Shown: piece by piece, positions 33,762 through 43,700 of the stretch | Position numbering within the stretch: position 1 is the stretch's first letter | Layout of the letters: every line of letters begins with the position of its first letter | NCBI GenBank assembly: GCA_029339505.1 | Contig: JAQISU010000115.1 | Coordinates: 10,615,001-10,679,000 of the forward strand | DNA: 64,000 bases | Reading direction: 5' to 3' | DNA from: Unio delphinus | Lineage: Eukaryota > Mollusca > Bivalvia > Unionida > Unionidae | The notes under the pieces: generated by a model | What the model saw: the letters and a program-made list of their open reading frames with translations, nothing else | Databases searched by the model: none | Told to the model about the DNA's origin: nothing | Translations under genes and position numbers: made by a program

Positions 33762-35043
33762 TTATCCCACCAACGAAGTGGTTTTAGGATCGGATGAGGG
33801 GACACCGGATACAAATTCTATTATCCAGGGTAGTGACTCCCTAATCACGAATTCGTCGGGACTGCTTATAACAATCGTAAGCGGGATTGGTATATAGGGT
33901 GGAGGTTTTGGTACTTTATCCAATATATATGTCAGCGTGTTAACACCGCGGATACTTGTGTTGCTGAATTCCAAATCAAATTTACGGTGATGTATTATTG
34001 TAAGTCGGTAGCAACCTGGTGCACCAGTATGTCTGTTGCCAACACGAAGATAATTATCATTTCCCCGAATCCAATCAAAAGTCCCACTATCAACCGTGTA
34101 CACGATGTTATTGACGCTTACACTATGTGGAATTTTTATTTTATTGATGGCCGCGCTAATTTCAGCGAGAGTCATGCCTGCCACAAGCGGGGTTCCAAAA
34201 AACCTAACAATTACGTCGTCGGTGAGTTTTTGTTCGTCAATACCTTTTTTAACTTCAGCGAGGGTTGGACCTGTCAACGATGTGGTTTCATACACAGGTG
34301 TTCTCCCCAAAAATCTATCCACGATGGTATTAAGTGTTGTTTGTCTCACCATAAACATATTAATATCTTTGAGAGTTATTGTAGATGTAGCCGGGATACC
34401 AAAGAAATTATTAGCGATGTAGGCATTGTGAGTGTGCTTGCCGATAAACTCACTGATTTCAGAGAGAGTCATGCCTGCCACAAGCGGGGTTCCAAATTAC
34501 TTAACAATGACGTCGTTAGTGGGTTTTTGATCTTCCATTAGTTTAGAAATCTCGAGATAATTTGCCTTGATTTCATTTTCATTCATCATCCTTCCCGCGT
34601 CCTTGTTAAAAAAGAATAGCGATAGATAGTTTTTAATTTCAGCGAGAGTCATGCCAACCACAAGCGGGGTTCCAAAAAAATTATGTACGACATTTTTGCG
34701 AAAAGTACTATAACCTCGTATATAATCCTCCAGATCACGTTTGTGGGCGTCAATCGCGTCGGTGATTGTAGACACAAGTGCGCCTGGTTTAAGTTGTCCA
34801 CTGTTGGAATATAGCGCAATAGAGTTTTCAGCGGCGTCGCGCTGCCGTATCAAAATGTCATTCAATGACACATCACTGCTTTTCAATTTACCCTGTTTGT
34901 CCTGAGATACAACTATTTCGTTCGGGTCAACACTTGCTAAATTTAACGTCTAAGCTATTTCATCTTTGATTAGTTTTTTTTACATCACCGGTTGCAGTGT
35001 CATCGGGTTTGGGTTTCAAAGATCTCCCCCAAATATCAATCAT
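33762..35043 (-). pseudogene. Fibre-like repeat protein, broken
   Basis: This reads as one gene of about 427 codons starting at the ATG 35041-35043 (MIDIWGRSLKPKPDD), 25 bp after the protease stop. It is broken by an apparent frameshift at the poly-A run near 34973-34981, an in-frame TAG at 34950-34952 and an in-frame TAA at 34497-34499. About five copies of a ~40-residue unit occupy the middle; its core is FFGTPLVAGMTLAEI, most complete near 34660, 34480 and 34160. A non-repetitive C-terminal domain (~130 residues, TFDWIRGNDNYLRVG ... YRLTIIHHRKFDLEF) follows. A repeated shaft with a C-terminal head resembles a viral fibre or attachment protein; this is inference from architecture and position beside capsid genes. 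Not recognised by family. Confidence 0.6.
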
Positions 35044-35067
35044 GTTATTGTAAAACTCTTTCTCTCT

Positions 35068-35967
35068 CTAAAATCGTTTTTGACGACTTCGTTGAAAAAT
35101 CTTCGATTTTCTCCAGCGATTACTAGTGTATTCATTCACGACAACATGTGGTGGTTTTCCGCTTGGGTTACTCAAGGAGTTAGAAATAGCGTTAAGGACA
35201 TTTAATACTTCGCTGCCACATATTGGTGGGTCATTCATTTGTTGTGTTGGTAGCGTAGAATACCAAGTCTTCATTGGAAGGGTTTTTATATAACGCATAA
35301 ACTCTTTTGGTGGGGCTAATCCATATGAATCAAAATAGACAATCCCACGTGGATCAATCGCGTATGCAACCCAGTGAGTTCCAGGTCCGGTGCTGTTATC
35401 TAAATTAATGATTCCGGTTTCAACGCTGTTTGGTTGATGTGGTAATTGATCTTTCATAAAAACACCTCTGAAGTTTTTAATCGCGAGTTTTTTAGCAGCA
35501 TTGAGTAAATCAAAATTGGACATGGGAACCATAGGTTCCTGAGTCAAAGACTCTCCAATTAATAAACCGGTCCTAGTCTTAGACCCTTTCCGCTGTACCA
35601 CGAATACGGGGTTCCTGGTAGTCTTAGACCCTTTCCCTTTTTTATATCCTTTCCCAGTTGCCTTCTTTAGTGCCATTCCTGCTGCAGTACCAACGGCTCC
35701 TAACGCTGCCGCTTTAGCCACCGCTGGGGCTGCTGCTGAAATCAATGCTGGAATCGCAGCTAACAACGGAAATATACCGCCTGTTTTAATCATATTTTTG
35801 ATAGCAGCCGCAGAACGAGTAATCTGAACACCTTTTTTTGCTGCAAGTGCATCATTGAAATGTTTTATTTGACGAGTTGTCAGCGATAATTTATTTGCAC
35901 CACCAGTCATTTGATTAGGTTTCAACGTGATTGTGGTTCCACATTTTTTAGCCGATTCTGATTGCAA
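35068..35967 (-). CDS. Adenain-like cysteine protease with N-terminal basic/hydrophobic region
   Basis: 299 residues in the open frame. The C-terminal half is a C5/adenain-type protease: residues GTHWVAYAID (His198), YFDSYG (Asp213), a Gln near 242-243 and ICGSE (Cys250) give the His-acidic-Gln-Cys order. In Polintons this enzyme matures capsid proteins. The N-terminal half has a basic segment, an Ala/Gly-rich hydrophobic stretch (residues ~64-100) and a Gly-Lys-rich linker, like Polinton core or minor virion proteins that sit next to or are fused with the protease. The frame's first codon is TTG after an A8 run. The first ATG is Met20 (35908-35910), so the true start is uncertain or was lost by an indel in the A run. 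MTGG at residues 20-23 fits the adenain cleavage consensus. Confidence 0.82.
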   Translation of the reverse strand: MQSESAKKCGTTITLKPNQMTGGANKLSLTTRQIKHFNDALAAKKGVQITRSAAAIKNMIKTGGIFPLLAAIPALISAAAPAVAKAAALGAVGTAAGMALKKATGKGYKKGKGSKTTRNPVFVVQRKGSKTRTGLLIGESLTQEPMVPMSNFDLLNAAKKLAIKNFRGVFMKDQLPHQPNSVETGIINLDNSTGPGTHWVAYAIDPRGIVYFDSYGLAPPKEFMRYIKTLPMKTWYSTLPTQQMNDPPICGSEVLNVLNAISNSLSNPSGKPPHVVVNEYTSNRWRKSKIFQRSRQKRF

Positions 35968-36081
35968 TTTTTTTTATTAGACCAGGAGTTAACGCAACAC
36001 TAATAACACTATATGACATGTTATACATAATAGATTGATTCTAAATCGTTTACAATTTCAATGCAAAATCGAGAAAATCAA
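35968..36081. other. Short intergenic spacer
   Basis: No motif beyond an A/T-rich run upstream of the protease start. Confidence 0.4.
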
Positions 36082-37545
36082 TCAAAGATTTTCTACTGGG
36101 GCATCTACCACTCTCATTCTTCCTCCAACACCTTCAAGTAGCATTGATTTATCACTGAGAATGACAGCAACCGCTCTATAATTCGGGATAAGGATAGGAG
36201 GTACCCCACCAGCTGGGGGACCTCTCGGACGCTCTACACGGGCTCTAAAGTGTATATCAACAACAGATTGTCTCATCAAATCAAGATGTTCCAGTGAAAA
36301 CTAATAAATCGGACAGAGGCTTTTAAAATCCAATTGTGATATTTGCAAACCAGTATCCACATTTAGATCACGTGCCATAAATGACAACAGGTTATGATAG
36401 ACACGTGCAATATGATTTTGACCGTAATCAAGTTGTATATCCTCGGATGGTTCCTGCTGTCCGTTTATTCTCAGCGAGACTTCATTAACACCTAACTGAT
36501 CAAATATCATATGACTTCGTTCTTGATTACCACTTCGCGCATTATTCTGTAACGCTACAAATATATGACGTGGAGCTGAAACACCTTGTTTTGATGCCAG
36601 GTGCCATGTGAATGTACCATCAACATTACCCAGTTTAATATCCGTGGTCACTGATAACCAACTCAACAACGATTTTCCTCCTTGATCCATAAATGATAGT
36701 AGTCGCTGTTCTTCTGTGATTGATGGAGTTAACACTGGCATCCATAATGATAGTTTTGTTAAAATAACTTTACTGGCAGCAACCCCAGCATTACGCCAGA
36801 TTGCATCATCATCAGTACCCTTTCGTACAAGTGCTACTGTATGCTTCGCTCCATAAATAACTTTTCGGACGTTTCTACAGAATCCAAATATATGATGCAG
36901 TGGAATCGCACATGAAAATCGTCGATGCTGCCCATGCAACGTTGCTACACGTGTTGCAAATCCTAAATTGAGATTACCATTAACGCCTCCGAGAATATCA
37001 AACGCAGCTCCGGGTCTAGTTCGACGTTCTGGATTAGCTGCTTCCTGTTGATCGGCTTCTGCATTATCTCTTGCTGTTAACACTTTAATGTATGGAAGGT
37101 GATCAGCGTTATCAGAGGTATCCTTTGCAAACATCATAGATGGACCAGCCGACCTTGTATAATCATCAGAATATCTCGCTAACCCGATTATTGTTGTTGC
37201 AACATCAACTTCACGGTCAATGGATTCAATTTCTTTTCCATCAATGAGATATCTAGCGCTTTCAAATAACGCCATTATGCCGTTATTAACAAAACCAACT
37301 CGGACATTTGCGTTATCTGCATATGTGGTATCAGCTGCAACATTTGTTACAAGTTCTCCTTCTACTTCAATAAATGCCTCACACGGTAGAAAATATTTAC
37401 TGGTATCATGAACCTGAAGTTCAATTCGCGATCGGAGATCTGGTTGTACTGCATGATAAGAATAAAATTGAAAATCGCGTACAGAATCATTCTTGCCAAC
37501 TGGGGCATCCATATCAAACGCTGGATCAGGTGACCTTTTGAACAT
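36082..37545 (-). pseudogene. Major capsid protein (double-jelly-roll type) with one in-frame amber stop
   Basis: The ATG at 37543-37545 opens a 414-codon frame that ends at TAG (36301-36303). The same frame then continues without another stop to 36082, giving about 488 codons. Features typical of the Polinton major capsid protein are FYSYHAVQPDLRSRIELQV near the N-terminus, a run FVNNGIMALFESARYLIDGK, LWMPVLTPS in the middle and DFKSLCPIY just before the stop. The part after the stop (SVVDIHFRARV ... AVAVILSDKSML) is the expected C-terminal strand region of this family, so the TAG truncates the protein by about 73 codons. It would form the hexon-like capsid shell. It lies between the protease and a Gly-rich virion gene. 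Whether the amber is a mutation or is read through cannot be told from the sequence. Confidence 0.82.
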
Positions 37546-37585
37546 TTTATTTTATTTATCAGAGTCTAAATCGCGATTTTCCATT

Positions 37586-38050
37586 TCATCGTCGTGTTTT
37601 TTTAAAGCCACTTCCTGCTATCATGTTTGCTATCATGTTATTTTGGTCCCCTTGATTTATCAAGGGAGTCACCATCGACGCTAATTTTTCATCTACTGCG
37701 TTATTTATAATTCTACTAACACTTGCAGGCATTTCAGCTGTAGACGGTAACGGTTTTGAAAATCCTTTGGATTTCATCCGTGATTTCACTAATGATGTTA
37801 ATTTATTCTTCGCAGTTGAAAACGCTTTTCCCGCAAGATCTCCAACAGCACCAATACCCTTATCACGAATAACATCAATGGCTTTCATTGATAATTGTTT
37901 AGCTAACGGCATCACTTTTAGAGCCATTCTCGCAAATAACCCTGCAATGGTATTACCTAAACCATCTCCGTAGTATGCTCTATAAACTGGAAACCGTGAA
38001 TTAACTACATAGACGAGGGTTGGTTTATCATGATTGTAGTGTATGATCAT
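37586..38050 (-). CDS. Small Gly-rich virion-associated protein conserved in Polintons
   Basis: 154 residues from ATG 38048-38050. It contains YYGDGLGNTIAGLFARM near residue 27-43, a Lys-rich helical centre and a C-terminal GSGFKKTRR. Short proteins of this pattern occur beside the capsid gene in many animal Polintons, by family recall. They are thought to be minor capsid or core components; the exact role is not established here. IAGSG near the C-terminus matches the adenain-type cleavage pattern (M/I/L)xGx-G. The gene lies 41 bp upstream of the major capsid start. The 32 bases directly before its ATG are nearly identical to those before the 328-residue gene. Confidence 0.7.
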   Translation of the reverse strand: MIIHYNHDKPTLVYVVNSRFPVYRAYYGDGLGNTIAGLFARMALKVMPLAKQLSMKAIDVIRDKGIGAVGDLAGKAFSTAKNKLTSLVKSRMKSKGFSKPLPSTAEMPASVSRIINNAVDEKLASMVTPLINQGDQNNMIANMIAGSGFKKTRR

Positions 38051-38082
38051 TATTTTAAATCAGAAACAATTTTTCAATTGTT
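38051..38082 (-). promoter_or_regulatory. Shared leader motif abutting the 154-residue gene start
   Basis: On the minus strand it reads AACAATTGAAAAATTGTTTC then TGATTTAAAATA directly followed by ATG. It is nearly identical to 39110-39140. It could be a promoter/initiator plus leader for late genes; the function is inferred. Confidence 0.5.
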
Positions 38083-38122
38083 ATTTATCTAATCGAATGA
38101 CTTCGTTATCAGATTTTTCAAT
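38083..38122. other. Spacer between two virion genes
   Basis: Short AT-rich spacer; nothing else seen. Confidence 0.4.
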
Positions 38123-39109
38123 TCAGTCACTATGATACCCACTTTCCACTAACTCGCCAATGAAATCTCGATATGTGCTGATATCCATGATACCACCATG
38201 AAATAATCGTCTACAGATATCAGCTGCTTCATTAATTATTTCCGGTGAGTTATTTCCGGCTCGTTTTCCTCCGATGAGAACTTCTAATCGTGATATATCA
38301 CTGAGAACACTACCAGGACATACCCCACTTTGGGGTCCACTGGAATCTTGCAATCCGCTTCCGCTATAACCAGTTGCTTCTTTCTGTTTTTCTAAATCCG
38401 TTTCTTGTAAATAACCAAGAAGATTATAATCATCATCATCACGTGGTATTTGTTGTTTTTTAGGTGAAAAGGATATTTTCTTTGCAGGTTGCTGTCGCCG
38501 CCTTTGCGTTTTTTGCGGTTTTTGTTGTTGTTTAAACTCTTCGTATTGATTATACACTGTACCCACCGCATTGATATATTCAATGTATGATGCACTATTT
38601 TTCTTAATCAGACCTTTTTCAGTTTTGATTTTATAGAATATATCAGCCCAGTGAGTTATATTTCTAACATATTTATGATGTTCTGGTTTCAACCATTTTT
38701 TTCTGTTTTCATAGGACGTAACAACAAGCGCAGGAATTTCTGCTGGATCAGTCTTATCAATTTCTGCTAACCCTTCTTCGTTAAATCTCACGAGGAAATC
38801 ATCTACTGTTCTTTTTGATTCTATTTTTTGTACGGCCTGTTCTGTTTGTTCAGTTTTCGCTGCTATTTTTTCGAGTTCACCAATAACAGATTTTCCCGTC
38901 TCGGGACCATCTCCCAGTATAGCGCGCTCTACTCCCTTCGCTGCTGTTGTTACTGGTTTAAACAATTCTTCAGATCCCGCAGCAAAATCAGTCTGAAGAC
39001 TCTGTCGTTGTTGTAGTTTATTCCGTACAGAGTCACGAATTGGTACAAATCTCTTAATTGCATCCAGTCGTTCACGAGCCAATCGGGTTGTTAATGCTTC
39101 ATTGACCAT
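38123..39109 (-). CDS. Conserved Polinton virion-associated protein, function unknown
   Basis: 328 residues from ATG 39107-39109, intact. The N-terminal ~110 residues are helical and charged. The middle has WADIFYKIKTEKGLI. A Gln/Lys/Arg-rich linker follows (residues ~193-225), then a Gly/Ser segment with YSGSGL, and a C-terminal block SRLEVLIGGKRAGNNSPEII ... ISTYRDFIGEL. The C-terminal block is of a kind I have seen in many invertebrate Polinton proteins lying near the capsid genes, which suggests a structural or scaffold role. I cannot name a biochemical function. LIGG matches the adenain-type cleavage pattern. The start is supported by the shared leader motif ending exactly at this ATG. 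Confidence 0.7.
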   Translation of the reverse strand: MVNEALTTRLARERLDAIKRFVPIRDSVRNKLQQRQSLQTDFAAGSEELFKPVTTAAKGVERAILGDGPETGKSVIGELEKIAAKTEQTEQAVQKIESKRTVDDFLVRFNEEGLAEIDKTDPAEIPALVVTSYENRKKWLKPEHHKYVRNITHWADIFYKIKTEKGLIKKNSASYIEYINAVGTVYNQYEEFKQQQKPQKTQRRRQQPAKKISFSPKKQQIPRDDDDYNLLGYLQETDLEKQKEATGYSGSGLQDSSGPQSGVCPGSVLSDISRLEVLIGGKRAGNNSPEIINEAADICRRLFHGGIMDISTYRDFIGELVESGYHSD

Positions 39110-39140
39110 TATTTGAAATCAGAAACAATGTTTCAATTGC
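39110..39140 (-). promoter_or_regulatory. Shared leader motif abutting the 328-residue gene start
   Basis: On the minus strand it reads GCAATTGAAACATTGTTTC then TGATTTCAAATA directly followed by ATG. It differs from 38051-38082 at only a few bases although the two coding sequences are unrelated. Confidence 0.5.
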
Positions 39141-39420
39141 AAAACAATTTTTCAATCCGACCTAACACCATCGTGGAAGTGTTATTTCATCGTGATACAC
39201 CTTCGTTCATCGATGGGGAAAGTGTCCTAATTGTATATAAAATAATAATAATGTCACTTTCCCCCCACTTTTCCATTGATCAATCTGAACCGTCCATCAA
39301 TTTTTATTCAGTGTGAAATATTTTTTATTCACTGATTTTGACATTGTCAATCAAAAAATGCTAAAAAAAATTAAAATCTCTATGAGGGACGGTCACAATC
39401 AAATAATGATAAATGGTCAA
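39141..39420. other. Non-coding spacer
   Basis: AT-rich, between two minus-strand genes. No motif recognised. Confidence 0.4.
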
Positions 39421-39822
39421 TCAAAATTGTTCATTTTCTTGAATTAACGCCCGTAGGTTTCTAATTTTAGAATTAACCTCCTTTTTCAATTCGTATTCGT
39501 ACCCCAATTCTTTTCGTATTCGTTCTACGATAGTATATAACGGAGCGAACACACTTACGTCACTGGAAAATGCGAGAGAGTCCCGAATAGAATTCTGAAT
39601 TCTCTTGATGAGCGCATACTTCTTTGGTAGCATATACTTGTTAGTGCTAACTCCGTATTCTATATCCTGAAAATCAGACATGATTTGATCAGGATTTAAC
39701 CCATCTGATAGTTCAATATCCCAACTTTTCAATTTTGAAATCTCGGACAAAATGCTATTCATGTTTTCAGAATTCATTATTCTATAATAATGATATATTT
39801 CTAAATGAAAAATATGACGCAT
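39421..39822 (-). CDS. Small helical protein of unknown function
   Basis: 133 residues. The frame opens with ATG at 39822, but a second ATG at residue 16 (MNSENMNSILSEISKLKSWD) is a more protein-like start. The predicted character is charged helical, with Leu/Ile heptad-like spacing near the end (VNSKIRNLRALIQENEQF), so coiled coil is possible. I do not recognise a family. It lies between the virion genes and the HNH gene and is transcribed with them. Confidence 0.45.
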   Translation of the reverse strand: MRHIFHLEIYHYYRIMNSENMNSILSEISKLKSWDIELSDGLNPDQIMSDFQDIEYGVSTNKYMLPKKYALIKRIQNSIRDSLAFSSDVSVFAPLYTIVERIRKELGYEYELKKEVNSKIRNLRALIQENEQF

Positions 39823-39860
39823 TAGACATAACTAAATTGAACTTTTTGTCCCGTCCTTTT

Positions 39861-40326
39861 TTAAATAGCCGATCGATAAATCCCCTCTGCAACAAATCGT
39901 ACTGAGGGTGAACAAATATCGAAATGCCTACCGGCGCTGGTTATTGATTGAAATATTTTTTCTTCGTTAGTTATCGTATTCAAAGATTTCACAGGTCTCT
40001 TCCCAACCGTTTTGCATTTTCCAGTCTTTCCTCGTTTGGTATTCTCACTTTGAGTAACAGCCTGCAGATTTGATAGAGAATTGTTTTTCGGATTAGAATC
40101 CTTGTGATCAATGACAGAATCATCCTCGATCAATCCATAAAAACATTCAAATGCGAAACGATGATTGAGATAAGTTTTCTTCCCAACAGTAAACATCAAG
40201 TACCCTTGATTATTCACAGCACCAACTGATTTCTTCAGTCTACAGTGTCTTACAACACCATCACTGGATGCTTCATAATTTGTAATCAAGGGATGGTGTC
40301 TGAATTATTGGTTCATTCGTATACAT
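39861..40326 (-). pseudogene. HNH homing-type endonuclease with NUMOD-like tail; 5' frameshift
   Basis: The main frame (39861-40289) has an HNH core, NHRFAFECFYG followed by IDHKDSNPKNNSLSNL at residues ~61-75, with the catalytic-type His and Asn in place. A C-terminal NUMOD1/IENR1-like DNA-binding segment follows (VKSLNTITNEEKIFQSITSA, residues ~100-137). Such nucleases nick DNA and are carried by introns and selfish elements; here it stands free in a Polinton. This frame has no ATG at its start and is preceded by a stop. The nearest ATG (40324-40326, MYTNEPIIQTPSL) is in another frame that meets it near 40285-40292, so a 1-2 base indel probably broke the gene. The last residues look shortened compared with similar proteins. 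Confidence 0.72.
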
Positions 40327-40330
40327 AATA

Positions 40331-40711
40331 CTATTGTTTGTCTAATTCATTGTTTGGTTTAATGATAAATCTTTCGATGTAGTCTTGAGGAGTTCTTATG
40401 ACAAAATCAGGGACGTTGTCAGTGTCAGGAACTTTTTCAGGGTCATAATTTCTGATTGATTGTCCATTTTTTATTCTTTTATCATAATAACGCTTCAACT
40501 CCCTGTATCGCTTTCCACCGCAATTCAAACACAACTGAGATTTTCCCCTAACCCCAATCCCACATCGTATGCAGGGTAACGGGACAAGGCTTCCACGTCG
40601 AAAGCTTTGCATATGATACCCACAAAACTCATTTCTGCATGATTTGTTACACGGGGTTACTGATCCAATCATAAGCCACTTGCAGTGATTCATTATATAT
40701 AAATTCTTCAT
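40331..40711 (-). CDS. Cys-rich zinc-binding protein
   Basis: 126 residues from an ATG. The first half carries Cys/His spacing HCKWLMIGSVTPCNKSC ... FCGYH followed by CIRCG ... LCLNCG, suggesting two zinc sites. The second half is charged and then Pro/Asp-rich. The first motif (C ... C ... C ... H) resembles a zinc domain found in other Polinton-encoded proteins, by recall. The function is unknown; nucleic-acid or protein binding is a guess. Its start codon is only 24 bp from that of the divergent polymerase gene. Confidence 0.6.
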   Translation of the reverse strand: MKNLYIMNHCKWLMIGSVTPCNKSCRNEFCGYHMQSFRRGSLVPLPCIRCGIGVRGKSQLCLNCGGKRYRELKRYYDKRIKNGQSIRNYDPEKVPDTDNVPDFVIRTPQDYIERFIIKPNNELDKQ

Positions 40712-40735
40712 TTAAATGCTTGTTTTAATTATAGC
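40712..40735. promoter_or_regulatory. 24-bp head-to-head intergenic region
   Basis: This separates the start codons of the zinc protein (minus) and the polymerase (plus). Both promoters must overlap each other or lie inside the opposite coding region. It is placed between early-type (replication) and late-type (virion) gene blocks. Confidence 0.5.
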
Positions 40736-43700
40736 ATGAGGGAATTAAGGAGAACGCCTTCGAAAAATGTTGAATTCAATGCTGATAAGGAGTTTAAAAG
40801 ATCATTGAAAATTAATCCTAAATTTAATCTCGATAAACCAAAAAAACGTCCAATAGACGGAAACATGAAAGAGTTTAAGAGATTATTGAAGATTAATCCT
40901 AAATTTAATCTCGATAAACCCAAAAAACGTAACAAGAGATTATTAAAAATTAATCTCAAACGTCCAAGAGACGGAAACATGAAAGAGTTTAAGAGATTAT
41001 TAAAAATTAATCCTAAATTTAATCTCGATAAACCCAAAAAACGTAACAAAATTAATCCTAAAATTAATCTCAAACGTCCAAGAGACGGAAACATGAAAGA
41101 GTTTAAGAGATTATTAAAAATTAATCCTAAATTTAATCTCGATAAACCCAAAAAACGTCCAAGAGACGGAAACATGAAAGAGTTTAAGAGATTATTAAAA
41201 ATTAATCCTAAATTTAATCTCGATAAACCAAAAAAACGTAACAAAATTAATCCTAAATTTAATCTCGATAAATCCAAAAAACGTCCAAGAGACGGAAACA
41301 TGAAAGAGTTTAAGAGATTATTAAAAATTAATCCTAAATTTAATCTCGATAAACCAAAAAAGACGTCCAAGAGATTACCCTGGAAAGATGCTCAATTCAA
41401 TCTCGATATAGTTTCTAATACACCAAAGAATACAATTCTTGATAAAGCCATGATTAGTAAAATCAGAGACTGTTTTAATGAATTCAAGCGTGATGGAGCA
41501 TCTTATTGTTGGTCAACATTTCGAATTGATGGTGTTGTTGACGCTACCATGAATGATGAAAAAGCAGCAGTGATAATTTCACGTGTTGGGGAAAAAAGGT
41601 ATTTTTTCCGAATAAAATTCATTATCGAAGTCGATGGCAAATGGATTATTAGGGATAAATTTGAACCAATCCTCAAGAATAAAAAAGCTGTCATTGTGAG
41701 TAGAGATTCCAAACCAGGAATTCTAACCGGCATTGACAAACCATACTACGAAAGATCTTACCCCGTAACAGCAATGGTTTATGGGATATATCCGTTAAAT
41801 GATAAACCCGATATCGCAAAACTAGCTCCTATGAAATATTCTAGTTCACTGAATTGCGTGGCAACACGGGTAATGGAACACTTCACAAATGCATCCCGAG
41901 GAAATAAACTAACTGATCTGCGACGTAGGAAAATAACCGAATGGGAACTGACAGTGAAACAGCATGGTGCAAAGATTTCTGATATAGCTAAATTAGAAAC
42001 ATCATTACGATTCCCAATAACCGTTATGACGATAAACGGAGAGGTTTTATACGAACCGAAATATAACAAAAATGGAGCGCCAATACAGATTATTGATCAT
42101 AACAAACACGCGTGGACACCTGCGGTAACAGTATTTCCACGAGAACGAACCGTGAAATATATCCCTAACGAGTTCGTCGGGGATGTTTTCTATGAAGAGA
42201 AATTATTCGATGCTATTCATGCGTTGTGTAAAGATGATCCTGTGTCAGTGTGGTTACTTAGAAGTGATGAAGATCCCGAAATAGGATTTGATCAATTTGT
42301 AAGACCAAATGGCGAATTATATCGCGTTGAAGAATTAGATAACAGAATGAGAAAAATCGCTAGTGATTTTTCACCGGAGAATTCCCATGAAAAACTACTC
42401 ACGGATAGTTTTACTATTCCATCAGTGGTAACTCACTTCGCAAGAGAAAAAAACTCATGACGTCCAACACGAAGTGATTTTCTCGAGGATGTTAAATTGA
42501 GTTGCGTCAAATTTGGTCATGGAGGACTGTGGAATACGAAATACTCACGTGATGGTATGATTTCAATTGATATATCCGCGTGTTATCCCGGAAGTTTTCT
42601 CGGATATGGGGAATGTGCTGAGTACTTCAAACGATTTGGACACCCCACGCATGAAATGACTCGTGTTGCAATTAATGGACCATTGCCTGATTTTGATTTA
42701 ACCGGATTCGCTCGTGTGATATCATTCGAATTAGCTACAGGGTTACATCCGTGTAGTTATGTTTGGCTCGGTAGACACCTATCTGAAAATCACTGGATGC
42801 CAATAGTGCTATTGAGATATATGATTGATTGTGGTATGCTAATATCGTTGATTGTTTCCGAGGCTATTATATGCTATCGAGCTCAGAAAGAAGTTTGGCT
42901 ACCACAACCCGATCTAGATAGAATAATCAGCGAACAGCGAAAACAATTCCTTGATTTCAATGAAGAACAAATCATGAATCGGTCTAAGAAGTTATTTGAA
43001 ATTAAAAAAGAACAAGCGAAAGATTTTGGACGAAGAATAATCGGTAAATTTACCTAGGGTGGACGATACGACAATGCAAAATATTCTTCGCGGTTGATCA
43101 TAGATATCGCTGAATACGATTTTATTGTAACGGATTTAATGAAACAGGGAAAACTTGTATCCCTTAAGGATGCTTTTCTATCCAATGGTGAGAAAATGGG
43201 TACGGTTGTTACCTACTGTGATGGATATAATTCCCAGTATACACATTTGAGAAGTTCAATGCTAGCCTATGCTTATATTAATCTATTTTCGATGATAAAT
43301 AGATTTCCTTATACCGCGGTTAGAGTGGCCACTGATTCGATGTATATACACAATAAGTACAAATCAGCTGTAGCTAAATTCACAGATCCCGAAGAAAATT
43401 GGGGGCGTTGGCGATTTAAAAAGGAGGTGCTACATGAGTATTGTGAATCCGCAGACGTTGCCATGGATGATAAATATCTTTGTTGTAACCGTATTGAAAT
43501 TCAATCAGAATTTGCTAATGCACCACCGGTATCTGATCCAGTATGTAGATACAAGACAGTTTATTTAAACGGTTGTGGTGGGTCAGGAAAGACAACTCGT
43601 GCAATTGAATTATTTCGTCGGTCAACCATGATTGTGCTAACACCGACTCACAGACTCGCCAGAGAGATGATACAGCGAGGGGTAAATGCCTGTACTTACC

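Noticed and set aside
40729..41370. Antisense 213-residue repeat ORF (Leu/Gly/Asn/Phe-rich)
   Set aside because: Shadow of the polymerase N-terminal repeat, which has the right codon phase with the downstream polymerase.
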